Source: Thiohalospira sp051746205
Lineage (GTDB): Bacteria; Pseudomonadota; Gammaproteobacteria; Thiohalospirales; Thiohalospiraceae
Assembly: GCA_051746205.1 (NCBI GenBank)
Contig: JBNJEU010000006.1
Coordinates: 5,439-69,438, forward strand
Direction of reading: 5' to 3'
DNA length: 64,000 nt
Within the stretch, counting starts at the first letter, position 1. The number at the start of each line of letters is the position of its first letter. Shown piece by piece: positions 33,886-42,277 of the stretch. The notes under the pieces are model-generated. The model was given only the letters and a program-made list of their open reading frames with translations. It did no database searches and had not been told where the DNA came from. A program made the translations under genes and the position numbers.

Positions 33886-34506
33886 ATGACGATGCGAATG
33901 CTGAAATTTGTGGGACTGGCGGTGCTCCTCGGAGTATTGGCCGGTTGTGGAACCACCCCCGAGGACGAGTCGAGCAACGGTGCCGCCGATGCGGCCGACC
34001 GCGCCATCGCCGAGGCGACTGCGGCCGTGGAGCGGGCCGAGGAAATGGACGCCGAGTGGCGGGATTCCCGCGAGATCCTCGACGACGCCATCGCCGCCCG
34101 CGAGGCGGAGGATTACGAGGAGGCCGAGCGTCTGGCCAACGAAGCGCTGTATCAGGCGGAACAGGCCATCGAACAGCACGAGAAGGCCATGGCCGACGCG
34201 AGCGAGGAAAAGGGTGCGGCCGACTCCGAGGATAGTGAAACCTACGAGGTGGGTCGGGGCGACAACCTCTGGAACATCGCCGGCAAGGCCACCACCTACG
34301 ACAACCCCTACCAGTGGCCGTTGATCTTCCGGGCGAACCGCGATCAGATCGAGGACGCCGACCTGATCTTCCCGGGTCAGGAATTCGAGATCCGCCATGA
34401 CCACTCGAGCAGTGAGATCGAAGCCGCCGAGAAGCATGCCCGCACTCGTGGTGAGTGGGCGCTGGGTCGGGTCGAGGAATCCGATCGGCGCTACCTCGAG
34501 CGTTGA
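33886..34506 (+). CDS. LysM domain lipoprotein
   Basis: Outer-membrane-type lipoprotein of 206 aa with lipobox LAGC. An acidic helical region (about 28-110) resembles the DUF4398-like helices of the preceding lipoprotein. A LysM-like module follows (YEVGRGDNLWNIAG through PGQEFEI), which would bind peptidoglycan. It probably tethers the outer membrane to the cell wall. GGAG before the ATG at 33886 supports the start. Two hairpins, one a strong terminator, follow the stop. Confidence 0.85.
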   Translation: MTMRMLKFVGLAVLLGVLAGCGTTPEDESSNGAADAADRAIAEATAAVERAEEMDAEWRDSREILDDAIAAREAEDYEEAERLANEALYQAEQAIEQHEKAMADASEEKGAADSEDSETYEVGRGDNLWNIAGKATTYDNPYQWPLIFRANRDQIEDADLIFPGQEFEIRHDHSSSEIEAAEKHARTRGEWALGRVEESDRRYLER

Positions 34507-34512
34507 GGCTGC

Positions 34513-34532
34513 GGCCGGGTTCTGACCCGGCC
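34513..34532 (+). terminator. First stem-loop after the LysM lipoprotein gene
   Basis: A perfect 8-bp stem GGCCGGGT (34513-34520) and ACCCGGCC (34525-34532) around a TCTG loop, without T-run, begins six bases past the stop. It precedes a classical terminator and may protect the mRNA 3' end. Confidence 0.5.
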
Positions 34533-34551
34533 GGTGTGGTTGTCCGATCGA

Positions 34552-34574
34552 GGGGGCTGCGGCCCCCTTTTTTT
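34552..34574 (+). terminator. Rho-independent terminator
   Basis: GGGGGC (34552-34557), loop TGCG, GCCCCC (34562-34567), then seven T residues (34568-34574). This is the clearest intrinsic terminator in the window and ends the LysM lipoprotein transcript. From here to 34740 no gene is apparent. Confidence 0.9.
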
Positions 34575-34740
34575 GGTTCATCGCACATTTCCGGGAGAGG
34601 TGGTGCGGGGTACGGGAAGACGTTCGCATCGAAGCACGGCCCCGCGGCGTGGGCAGTGTCGGCATGTTACGGAGCGGCTTGAGAATGGATCGGTGCACCG
34701 CTACATTCGGTGGTATGGAGAACAGGACGTGGAGGCGAGT

Positions 34741-35235
34741 ATGAGTGCCGCGATCGACAGTGCCAGCATGGCGAATATGATCCAGAACTACAATTACCCG
34801 CTGCCCACTGGTGGAGTGCCCTCGCAGTCGCAGCCCCCGCTTGTGGAGGGGTATGAGGAGTTGCTGGTCGGCATCAGTGGTGGAGAAAGTAGTTCCCGGG
34901 CGGCGCTACTGGAGCGGAAGGCCGATCTCGTCGGTACCGCTCTGGAGTCGGAGAACCTGCCGGAGACATCGGAAAGCAGAAATCCCCGATCGGAGGCTTC
35001 GGAAAACGGAACTGATGAGCGTTTACATGAATTGGACGAGACCTGGCGAGACGCGGCGCACGAGAGGGCGGTGAACTACCATAACCCCCGATTGGATGCC
35101 GCGGAAAACGGCACTGATGACCGTTTACATGAATTGGACGAGACCTGGCGAGACGCGGCGCACGAGAGGGCATTGAACTACCAGGGCGTGAACAGGCAGG
35201 AGGACCTCGGTGGCCTGCTGGATGTCGAGGCCTGA
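34741..35235 (+). CDS. Hypothetical protein with in-frame tandem repeat
   Basis: Unrecognised acidic 164-aa protein. The N-terminal 70 residues are unlike the rest (NMIQNYNYPLPTGGVP, EELLVGISGGESSSRAALLE). The C-terminal half is two 34-residue repeats sharing ENGTD(E/D)RLHELDETWRDAAHER(A)xNY. No signal peptide or membrane segment is seen. GGAGG at 34731-34735 precedes the ATG at 34741. Codon use is less GC-biased than the neighbours (TTA and TTG leucines within the repeats), suggesting a recently acquired or fast-evolving gene. It is flanked by a terminator and a different transcription unit. Confidence 0.65.
   Translation: MSAAIDSASMANMIQNYNYPLPTGGVPSQSQPPLVEGYEELLVGISGGESSSRAALLERKADLVGTALESENLPETSESRNPRSEASENGTDERLHELDETWRDAAHERAVNYHNPRLDAAENGTDDRLHELDETWRDAAHERALNYQGVNRQEDLGGLLDVEA
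34984..35183 (+). repeat. 102-bp tandem repeat, two copies
   Basis: Two head-to-tail copies (about 34984-35085 and 35086-35183) with a 102-bp period lie inside the 34741-35235 gene. A central block of more than 45 bases, beginning at GTTTACATGAATTGG (35021 and 35123), is identical in both. The period is a multiple of three, so copy-number change would keep the frame. Confidence 0.92.
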
Positions 35236-35351
35236 GAACTCGCCCCTCCCGGGATCGTAGTCAGGGAACCGTTGCTGATCACGGGTACGGATGGCACCGA
35301 CATGAGGCGGCGCGTTGATCGCGCAAAACAATAACGAATGGAGGAAACGAA

Positions 35352-35915
35352 ATGCTGCGCCTTGTCCTTGTGGGCTCCATGGCCCTTGGACTGCTGTTCC
35401 ACGCCGCCGCCGGTGCCGTGGAGGAACGGGAACCTGAACGCCACTTCTTCAACGAGACCTGGAACGAGTTCGACCAGGAGCTCGAGAAAGCGCGTGCCGA
35501 GGGAAAGAACGGCGTGTTCATGTTTTTCGAAATGGACGCCTGTCCCTTCTGTGACTGGATGAAGGAGGAGGTCCTGAGTCGTTCCGACGTGCAGGAGTAC
35601 TACCGTGAAAACTTCCTCAACTTCACCGTGGATATCGAGGGTTCCATCGACATCACCACCTTCGATGGCGAGATGATGTCACAGCGCGAGTTCGCGACTG
35701 ATGTCCACCGTGTCCGGGCGACGCCGGTGATGATCTACTTCGATCTCGAGGGCGATGCCGTGCACCGATATACCGGGCGTACTTCGGGGGCGGAGGAATT
35801 CATCCGCATGGGCGAGTTCATTGCCAGCGGGGCCCACGAGGAGATGGACTTCGAGAACTATCAGCGCCAGAAAAATGATGCGGACAACGGCTCCTCCGGC
35901 GCCGACTATTTCTAG
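35352..35915 (+). CDS. Exported thioredoxin-fold protein (CPFC)
   Basis: Periplasmic thioredoxin-like protein of 187 aa with a signal peptide (cleavage near AAAGA/VEE). The redox motif is CPFC in FFEMDACPFCDWMKEEV, and the cis-proline segment is RVRATPVMIYF, so it should be catalytically competent, in the SoxW/Thioredoxin_7-like class (class from memory). GGAGGAAACGAA precedes the ATG. It sits only 3 bp before a TolC-like gene and an adaptor gene, suggesting one operon, possibly acting on disulfides of an exported substrate. Confidence 0.85.
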   Translation: MLRLVLVGSMALGLLFHAAAGAVEEREPERHFFNETWNEFDQELEKARAEGKNGVFMFFEMDACPFCDWMKEEVLSRSDVQEYYRENFLNFTVDIEGSIDITTFDGEMMSQREFATDVHRVRATPVMIYFDLEGDAVHRYTGRTSGAEEFIRMGEFIASGAHEEMDFENYQRQKNDADNGSSGADYF

Positions 35916-35918
35916 GCC

Positions 35919-37223
35919 ATGCGTGGTCCCGTAATTCTGTTCCTGGTGGTCGGCCTGCTCGGGAACGTCCACGCCGAGGAGGTCGACCCCCGACCCCTCC
36001 CGAAACCACTGACTCTGGCAGCGGCCCTGATGGTCGCCGACCGGGAGCATCCCGCACTGAACGGTGCACGTGCTCGAGTGGAATCGGCCCGGGCGGGAGT
36101 GGCCGAGGCCGGGGCCCCGGCCGGCTGGCGGGCCGGGACGGAGGCCCGTCTGGGGGTCGTTGGGCCGCCCGGCGAGTACTATGATCGAGAGAGTCGGGAG
36201 GACCACCATGCCCGGCTCTACCTGGCGCGGACCCTCAGCGACTTCGGCCGCACCGACGCGGCGCGTGCCGAGGCCGAGGCGCGCCACGGCGCAGCCCGGG
36301 AACGGCTGTTGAGCGCCCGCCAGGAGCGGAGGCTGACGATCATGCGTCACTATTTCGACGTGGTGCTCGCCGACATGGAGTACAACCGCGCCAATGAGCA
36401 CATGGCGATCGTCTTCGTCGGCCTCGACCGCGTGCGCGACCGCCACGAACTCGGTCAGGTATCCGACGTCGAGCTGGCCGAACGGGAGGCAACGTATCAG
36501 CAGGCGCTGAGCGACCGTAACCGCGCCCAGCAGAACCGCCGGGCGGCTCGCAACCAGCTGGCGGCGACTCTCAATCAGCCGGGTTCCCCGCCCGATCGGG
36601 TTCGTCCACCCCCGCTGCCGGTTCTGGAACGCGAACCGCCACCGCTGGACGAGCTGCGTCAGGCGGTTCGGGACGACAATCCGGAACTCCTGGCCCTGCG
36701 CCGCGAGGTGGAGGCGCGACAGGCGGCGGTCCGCGCGGCGGATCGGTCCAATTCTCCACGCCTGGATGTGGAACTGGCCGGCCACGTCTGGTCGGAGAAC
36801 ATGCGTTCAAGCAATGACTGGGAGGCGGCCCTTCGACTGGAAGTGCCGTTCTATCAGGGGGGCGCGCGGAGCGCCGCCCGGGATGGTGCGCGGGCGCGGC
36901 TTCGCGAGGCGCGGGCCCGCCTGCGGGAGATGGAAATGGCCCTGGATCAGGCGGTGCTCGAGGCCTGGATGGAACTCGACAATCTCGCCGCCGATCGCGA
37001 TGCGGCCGACAGCCGTCGCGACTACCGTGAGCAGTACCTGGCCTACAGCCGCTCCCTCTACCAGATGGAACTCGCCGCCGACCTGGGCGACGCCATGGTG
37101 GAACTGACCGCCGCGCAGAAGCGCCAGGCCGAGGCGGCCTTCAACATCGCCATGACCTGGGCCCGCATCGACGCCCTCCAGGGTCTGATGCCCGGACCCG
37201 GAAGGGAAGGAGAGAAACCATGA
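35919..37223 (+). CDS. TolC-family outer membrane channel protein
   Basis: Outer-membrane efflux-type protein (434 aa) with signal peptide (cleavage near VHA/EE). Two long alpha-helical repeats are typical of TolC proteins: about 30-215 (LTLAAALMVADREHPALNGA) and about 225-425 (DELRQAVRDDNPELLALRREVEA). VPFYQGGARSAARDGARARL is the conserved second-repeat motif. It forms the outer channel of tripartite export systems. The adaptor gene overlaps its stop (ATGA at 37220), but no inner-membrane pump gene is present here. Confidence 0.87.
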   Translation: MRGPVILFLVVGLLGNVHAEEVDPRPLPKPLTLAAALMVADREHPALNGARARVESARAGVAEAGAPAGWRAGTEARLGVVGPPGEYYDRESREDHHARLYLARTLSDFGRTDAARAEAEARHGAARERLLSARQERRLTIMRHYFDVVLADMEYNRANEHMAIVFVGLDRVRDRHELGQVSDVELAEREATYQQALSDRNRAQQNRRAARNQLAATLNQPGSPPDRVRPPPLPVLEREPPPLDELRQAVRDDNPELLALRREVEARQAAVRAADRSNSPRLDVELAGHVWSENMRSSNDWEAALRLEVPFYQGGARSAARDGARARLREARARLREMEMALDQAVLEAWMELDNLAADRDAADSRRDYREQYLAYSRSLYQMELAADLGDAMVELTAAQKRQAEAAFNIAMTWARIDALQGLMPGPGREGEKP

Positions 37224-37966
37224 GAGTCCTTGCCATTACCGCCGGCCTGCTGGCCGGACTGCTGTTCGCCGGGAGCACCGTGGCCGAGACCCATGCCCGG
37301 CTGGTCGGGGGTGACGAGCGCGTGCTGGGTGTCCCGGTTTCCGGGGTGATCGAATCGGTCGAGGTGGCCGTGGGTGATCGTGTCGAGACCGGCGACGAGT
37401 TGCTGCGCCTCGATGCGACCGTTTTCGAAGCCCGGTTGGCGGCGGCGCGGGCCGAGGAGGAATCGACCCGACTCGAGCGGGACGAGGCACGCGCCGAACT
37501 CGAGCGGACCCGAACCCTCTTCGACCGCAACCAGATCGCCGAGAACGAACTGAAGCTTGCCGAGAATGCCGCCGCCCGCGCCGAGGCGGACCATCAGGCG
37601 GCCCGCGCCGAGCGGATTCAGCGGGCGTGGCGGCTGGAGCGGGGGCACCTGCGCGCCCCGGTCGACGGTACGATCACGGCGGTGGCGGCGTTCCCCGGGC
37701 AGACGGTGGTGGCCCGCCAGGCGGCGCCGCAGTTGATGCGCATGCGGGCCGATGGCGAGCTGCGTGCGGAGGCCCATCTGCCCCTGGACAGCGCGACCAG
37801 CCTTGGTCGGGGCGATTCCGTGACTGTCAGTCGGGATGGTGGGCAGGTCGGCGCGCGCGTCGTTGGCGGCGAGCGCATCGACGGATTCTGGCGAGTGAGC
37901 CTGGTGCTGGACGAGGTCCCGGCGGATTGGCAATCCGGGCAGACTGTTCGCGTGGAGACGGAGTAA
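37220..37966 (+). CDS. HlyD/RND-type periplasmic adaptor subunit
   Basis: Periplasmic adaptor of 248 aa with signal peptide. A biotinyl-lipoyl half-motif (VPVSGVIESVEVAVGDRVETGDELLRLD) is followed by a helical hairpin (about 72-130). The second half-motif (HLRAPVDGTITAVAAFPGQTVV) and a short beta domain complete it. The protein is at the short end for RND adaptors and lacks a clear membrane-proximal domain. It is coupled to the TolC-like gene. The absence of an ABC, RND or MFS pump means the partner is elsewhere or this is a non-canonical pair. Confidence 0.85.
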   Translation: MRVLAITAGLLAGLLFAGSTVAETHARLVGGDERVLGVPVSGVIESVEVAVGDRVETGDELLRLDATVFEARLAAARAEEESTRLERDEARAELERTRTLFDRNQIAENELKLAENAAARAEADHQAARAERIQRAWRLERGHLRAPVDGTITAVAAFPGQTVVARQAAPQLMRMRADGELRAEAHLPLDSATSLGRGDSVTVSRDGGQVGARVVGGERIDGFWRVSLVLDEVPADWQSGQTVRVETE

Positions 37967-37983
37967 TCGAAGGAGGCGCGTCC

Positions 37984-38256
37984 ATGATCGACTGTCGTCG
38001 TTGTCGGGTCGGTGGCCGGGTCCAGGGGGTGTTCTACCGCGCCAGTACCGGGGAACAGGCCCGCCGGCTGGGCCTCACCGGCCATGCCCGCAACCTGCCG
38101 GACGGGACCGTCGAGGTTCTGATGTGCGGTCCCGAGACGGCGTGTGACGAGCTGGAGTCGTGGCTCTGGCAAGGCCCGCGCATGGCGCGAGTCGATTCCG
38201 TGGAGTGCGAATCCGTGGCGCTGGATGAGCCGCCGTCGGGTTTCACTACCGGTTAG
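37984..38256 (+). CDS. acyP: Acylphosphatase
   Basis: Small 90-aa acylphosphatase hydrolysing carboxyl-phosphate bonds such as acetyl- or carbamoyl-phosphate. The active-site loop GRVQGVFYRASTGEQARRLG with the catalytic arginine, and GHARNLPDGTVEV with the catalytic asparagine, are both intact. AGGAGG precedes the ATG at 37984. The stop overlaps that of proS on the other strand by 4 bp. Confidence 0.94.
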   Translation: MIDCRRCRVGGRVQGVFYRASTGEQARRLGLTGHARNLPDGTVEVLMCGPETACDELESWLWQGPRMARVDSVECESVALDEPPSGFTTG

Positions 38257-39959
38257 TCGGACAGACGCCCAAGGAGGGTGGTCACGGCCTCGTCCAGTGC
38301 CCATTCCTCCTTCTCGCCGGCGCGGCGATGCTGGTATTCGACGATGCCGCGTTCCAGCCCCTTGCCGCCGACGGTCAGGCGGTGCGGGATGCCGATGAGC
38401 TCCATGTCGGCGAACATGACGCCGGGCCGCTCCCCTCGGTCGTCCATGAGCACCTCGATACCGGCGTGCCGCAGTTTGTCGTAGATCGCCTCGGCGGCCT
38501 CGCTGACCGCCGGATTGCGTTCCGCCTGGATGGGGCAGATGACCACCCGGAACGGGGCCAGTGCCTCGGGCCAGACGATCCCGCGCTCATCATGATTCTG
38601 CTCGATGGCCGAGGCCACCACCCGGGAGACCCCGATGCCGTAGCAGCCCATCACCAGCGGCTTCTGCTGACCCTCCTCGTCCAGGACCGTGGCGTCCAGC
38701 GCCTCGCTGTACTTGGTCCCCAGCTGGAAGATGTGGCCCACCTCGATGCCGCGCCGAATGGCCAGCGTGCCGGGCCCGGCCGGATTGCGATCGCCCGCCG
38801 CGACTTCGCGCAGGTCGGCGACTTCCGGCTCCGGCAGGTCGCGCCCCCAGTTGATATTGAGAAGGTGTTCGTCGTCCCGGTTGGCGCCGGCGGCGAAGTC
38901 GGCCATGGCGGCCACGGCGCGGTCGGCGATCACCGGGACGCCGAGCCCCACCGGCCCGATGGAGCCGAAGCCGACGCCGACATGGGCGCGCACTTCGGCC
39001 TCCTCGGCCATGGCCAGCGGGCTCGCGACCTGCGGCAGCTTCTCCGCCTTGACGGCGTTCAGCTCGTGGTCGCCGCGCACCAGTAGTGCCACCAACGGGG
39101 TATCGGTCCCGCGCACCAGTAGCGTCTTGACTGTCTGTTCCACCGGCAGGCCGTGTTCGCGGACCAGATCGTCGATGGTGCGGGCCGCTGGTGTCGCCAG
39201 GGAATGCAGTTCCCCGCCGGGCGGCGGACGCCGATCCTCGCAGATCGCTTCGGCCAGCTCGACATTGGCCGCGTACAGGCCGTCTTCGGAAAAGGCGATG
39301 GCATCTTCGCCGGACTCGGCCAGAACATGGAACTCATGGGAAGTGTGGCCGCCAATGGAACCGGTGTCCGCCTCCACGGCGCGGAAGTCGAGGCCGAGGC
39401 GTTCGAAGATCCGGGTGTAGGCGGCGTGCATGGCCTGGTAGGTGCGGTCGAGGTCGTCCGGGTCGAGATGGAAGGAGTAGGCGTCCTTCATCAGGAATTC
39501 CCGCGCGCGCATCACGCCGAAGCGCGGACGGGTCTCGTCACGGAACTTGGTCTGAATCTGGTAGAAATTGGCGGGAACCTGACGGTAACTGCGCAGTTCA
39601 TTGCGAACCAGATCGGTGATGACCTCCTCGTGGGTGGGGCCGAAGCAGCCCTCGCGCCCGTGGCGGTCGGTAATGCGCAGCAGCTCCGGCCCGTATTCCG
39701 CCCAGCGCCCCGACTCCTGCCACAGCTCCGCCGGCTGGATGGCCGGCATCAGAACCTCCTGGGCACCGGCGCGGTCCATCTCCTCGCGGACGATGGTCTC
39801 GACCCGGCGCAGCACGCGCAGGCCCAGTGGCAGCCAGGTGTAGAGACCGGAAGCCAGTCGCCGGATCATCCCGGCCCGGAGCATGAGCTTGTGGCTGACG
39901 ATCTCGGCGTCCGCCGGATCTTCACGCAGGGTGGAGAGCAGCAGATTGGATGTGCGCAT
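38253..39959 (-). CDS. proS: Prolyl-tRNA synthetase
   Basis: Class II aminoacyl-tRNA synthetase, 568 aa, bacterial type with the editing insertion. Motif 2 region (FRDETRPRFGVMRAREFLMKDAYSF), the YbaK-like editing domain (about 230-390, with VKTLLVRGTDTPLVALLVRGDHELN) and the C-terminal anticodon-binding domain (ICPIQAERNPAVSEAAEAIYDKL) are in order. MRTSNLLLSTLREDPADAEI is the standard N-terminus. Confidence 0.97.
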   Translation of the reverse strand: MRTSNLLLSTLREDPADAEIVSHKLMLRAGMIRRLASGLYTWLPLGLRVLRRVETIVREEMDRAGAQEVLMPAIQPAELWQESGRWAEYGPELLRITDRHGREGCFGPTHEEVITDLVRNELRSYRQVPANFYQIQTKFRDETRPRFGVMRAREFLMKDAYSFHLDPDDLDRTYQAMHAAYTRIFERLGLDFRAVEADTGSIGGHTSHEFHVLAESGEDAIAFSEDGLYAANVELAEAICEDRRPPPGGELHSLATPAARTIDDLVREHGLPVEQTVKTLLVRGTDTPLVALLVRGDHELNAVKAEKLPQVASPLAMAEEAEVRAHVGVGFGSIGPVGLGVPVIADRAVAAMADFAAGANRDDEHLLNINWGRDLPEPEVADLREVAAGDRNPAGPGTLAIRRGIEVGHIFQLGTKYSEALDATVLDEEGQQKPLVMGCYGIGVSRVVASAIEQNHDERGIVWPEALAPFRVVICPIQAERNPAVSEAAEAIYDKLRHAGIEVLMDDRGERPGVMFADMELIGIPHRLTVGGKGLERGIVEYQHRRAGEKEEWALDEAVTTLLGRLSD

Positions 39960-40009
39960 GGTGTCCTCGAACGATGCGAATGGGGCCGTCGGCAGGACGG
40001 GGGCCGCCC

Positions 40010-40345
40010 TCAGTCGCCGCGTGGCGCCTCGGTGATCCGCAGATTGTTGGAGCGGGCGAAGTCCATGATGTAGGCGAACAGCTCCGGTTCCCGCTCTTCC
40101 AGTTTCGGATCCAGCACCACGGCCTTGACGCCGTTGTAGGCGATGGGTCGCAGCATGGTGGAGTAGTGGATGCGTCCACCGCCGAAGCTGGAGAGGGCAC
40201 CACTCATGCGTTCGGCCCAGTCACTGGGGCGGAACTTGCGGCCGTCGTTGGTGATGCCCTGGATGATGTAGACGCAATCGGCATTCCCGGCGTGGCTGGG
40301 GCTGCTCGTTTCCTGTCTTTCGACATCGGCATTCACGGATGACAT
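40010..40345 (-). CDS. DUF3579 family protein
   Basis: Small 111-aa protein of the DUF3579 family, recognisable from YIIQGITNDGRKFRPSDWAERMSG, the GVKAVVLDPKLEEREPELFAYIMDFARSNNL block, and its size. The family is found in beta- and gammaproteobacteria and its function is unknown. It lies 50 bp upstream of proS on the same strand. TAGAAT at 40427-40422 is a candidate -10. The gap to mutS2 (40346-40603) shows no other gene. Confidence 0.85.
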   Translation of the reverse strand: MSSVNADVERQETSSPSHAGNADCVYIIQGITNDGRKFRPSDWAERMSGALSSFGGGRIHYSTMLRPIAYNGVKAVVLDPKLEEREPELFAYIMDFARSNNLRITEAPRGD

Positions 40346-40603
40346 ATGCCAAGCGGCTCGCTCTGATTAGTGTGAACTTGGTGTGCGGGCGCCCGTTCCG
40401 GCTCCGGGAACTCACATCGACATTCTAAAGGAATTTCCGTCCGAATGGTATGCCCACGGATGGTCAAAATGGGGTCAGGAACATGCGCTGACAAGGGAAA
40501 CAGGTCACATTCTTCAGGTTTTTACAGCAGCGGCACCATGCTAGTCTTGCCGACCCTCGAAAAGGGGGCCGGAATTCGGTAGGCGAGGCGGGAGAGAAGA
40601 ACC

Positions 40604-42187
40604 ATGCAGAGTGATCTCAAGGCGCTGGAATTCGATGGTATCCGGCGGCTACTGGAAAAACTGGCGGCGACCCCATTCGGGGCCGAGGCGTGCCGCAACC
40701 TGGAACCGGCCCCGAATCCCGACGGCGCCCGCCGCATGCAGGAGGCGGTGACCACGGTCCGGATGGCGCTGGAGGCGAATACGCCCCCGCCGCTGCCGGA
40801 GTTGCCGGATGTTCGTCCGAGCCTGCGCCAGGCGCGTACGCCGGGGGCCGGTCTCACCGTGAGCGCGCTGGCCAATCTGCGGATCTTCCTGCGCGCCTGC
40901 GCCGAGCTGGCCGACTACCTTCGCGAGCATCCCGCTCTCCATCCCGCGGGCGTGGGCAGTGTCGAGCCGCCCGCGGCACTGATGGAGACGCTGGACGGGA
41001 TCCTCTCGGCCACCGACAAGCTGCGCGAGGACGCCACTACCACCCTGGCGGAGCTCTACGGTGAACTGGGCGAGCTGCGCCGGGAGGCGGAGGGGATCAT
41101 CGGCAAGCGGATCGCGGCGCCGGACCTGCAGGAGAACGGCAAGCCACTGGCCAGTGCGGCCTGGCAAGGCGCGCGCGCGGCACTGACCCTGCGCGCCGGC
41201 CACGCCGACGGCATCAAGGGGGTGCGCCGGGGCAGCGGCATGGGAGGACGCGATGTCATCATCGAGCCGGTGGAGGCCGTGGCGGTGAACAATCGTCTCG
41301 AGGCTATGGACGGCCGCATCCAGGCCGAGGAACAGCGACTGCTGCGCGAGGTCACCGACGGTGTGCGCGCCGAGGACGAGGCGCTGGAGAGACTCGTCAC
41401 GGCGGTGACCTGGATCGATCTGGCCAGCGCCGGCGCCCAGCTGGCGGTCCACCTGGATGCCCGCGCGCCGGAACTGGCCGCGGAACCCCGCATCGACCTG
41501 CGCGGGGCCTACCATCCGCTGCTGCTGCTCCAGTACGCCGAGGGCAACGCGCCGGCACCGGTGCCTCTGGATCTGAGCCTGGACGGCGACCAGCGTCTGC
41601 TGGTGATTACCGGCCCGAACACCGGCGGCAAGACAGTGGTGCTCAAGACTCTCGGGCTGCTGACCACCATGGCCCACTGCGGCCTGCACATCCCGGCCAC
41701 GGGCGCCTGCACCGTGGGCAACTTCTCGCGGCTGCTGGTGGACGTGGGCGATCCGCAGGACCTCTACCACCATCTGTCGACCTTCGCCGGCCACGTCGAG
41801 AAGCTCAAGCGCATCCTCGGTGAGGCCGACGATCGCACCCTGGTGCTCATGGATGAACTGGGTACCGGCACCGACCCGGAAGAGGGCGCGGCCCTGGCCA
41901 TGGCGGTCCTGGACGAACTGCTGGCGCGGCGCGTGCTCGGGATCGTGAACACCCATCTGTCGCCGTTGAAGGATTACGCCGAGGCCACTGCGCATGTACA
42001 CAACGCCTCGATGCGCTTCGACCACGAGGCCCTGGCGCCCACCTATCAGTTGGTGCCGGGTGAACCCGGGCAGTCCCTGGGGCTGCTCATCGCCGAGCGC
42101 AACGGGCTCGAGGGGAGCCTGGTTGCACGGGCTCGTGACCACCTGGAGCGTTTTGCGCGGCGGCCGGGGGAAGACCAGCGGAGTTGA
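40604..42187 (+). CDS. MutS2-type DNA-binding ATPase lacking the Smr domain
   Basis: MutS-family protein of the MutS2 branch, 527 aa. An N-terminal helical lever region (LKALEFDGIRRLLEKLAATPFG) leads into the ATPase domain with Walker A GPNTGGKT (337-344), Walker B LVLMDELGTGTDP (about 413) and the later HNASMRFDHEALAPTYQLVPGEPGQSLGL block. Canonical MutS2 continues for about 250 residues with a coiled coil, KOW and a C-terminal Smr nuclease; this one ends shortly after the ATPase. Roles of MutS2 in other bacteria include recombination control and rescue of collided ribosomes; which applies here is unclear. Confidence 0.88.
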   Translation: MQSDLKALEFDGIRRLLEKLAATPFGAEACRNLEPAPNPDGARRMQEAVTTVRMALEANTPPPLPELPDVRPSLRQARTPGAGLTVSALANLRIFLRACAELADYLREHPALHPAGVGSVEPPAALMETLDGILSATDKLREDATTTLAELYGELGELRREAEGIIGKRIAAPDLQENGKPLASAAWQGARAALTLRAGHADGIKGVRRGSGMGGRDVIIEPVEAVAVNNRLEAMDGRIQAEEQRLLREVTDGVRAEDEALERLVTAVTWIDLASAGAQLAVHLDARAPELAAEPRIDLRGAYHPLLLLQYAEGNAPAPVPLDLSLDGDQRLLVITGPNTGGKTVVLKTLGLLTTMAHCGLHIPATGACTVGNFSRLLVDVGDPQDLYHHLSTFAGHVEKLKRILGEADDRTLVLMDELGTGTDPEEGAALAMAVLDELLARRVLGIVNTHLSPLKDYAEATAHVHNASMRFDHEALAPTYQLVPGEPGQSLGLLIAERNGLEGSLVARARDHLERFARRPGEDQRS

Positions 42188-42277
42188 CCCGGCCGGCGGT
42201 TAACAGTACGTTTGACGGTTTCATATTACTTTTCGTGGCCGGTACAAGGGCCGCGAATGCGACCTGGAGAGAGAGCA

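Noticed and set aside
34984..35183. Repeat considered as a CRISPR remnant
   Set aside because: Only two 102-bp units without spacers, in frame inside a coding sequence; this is a protein repeat.
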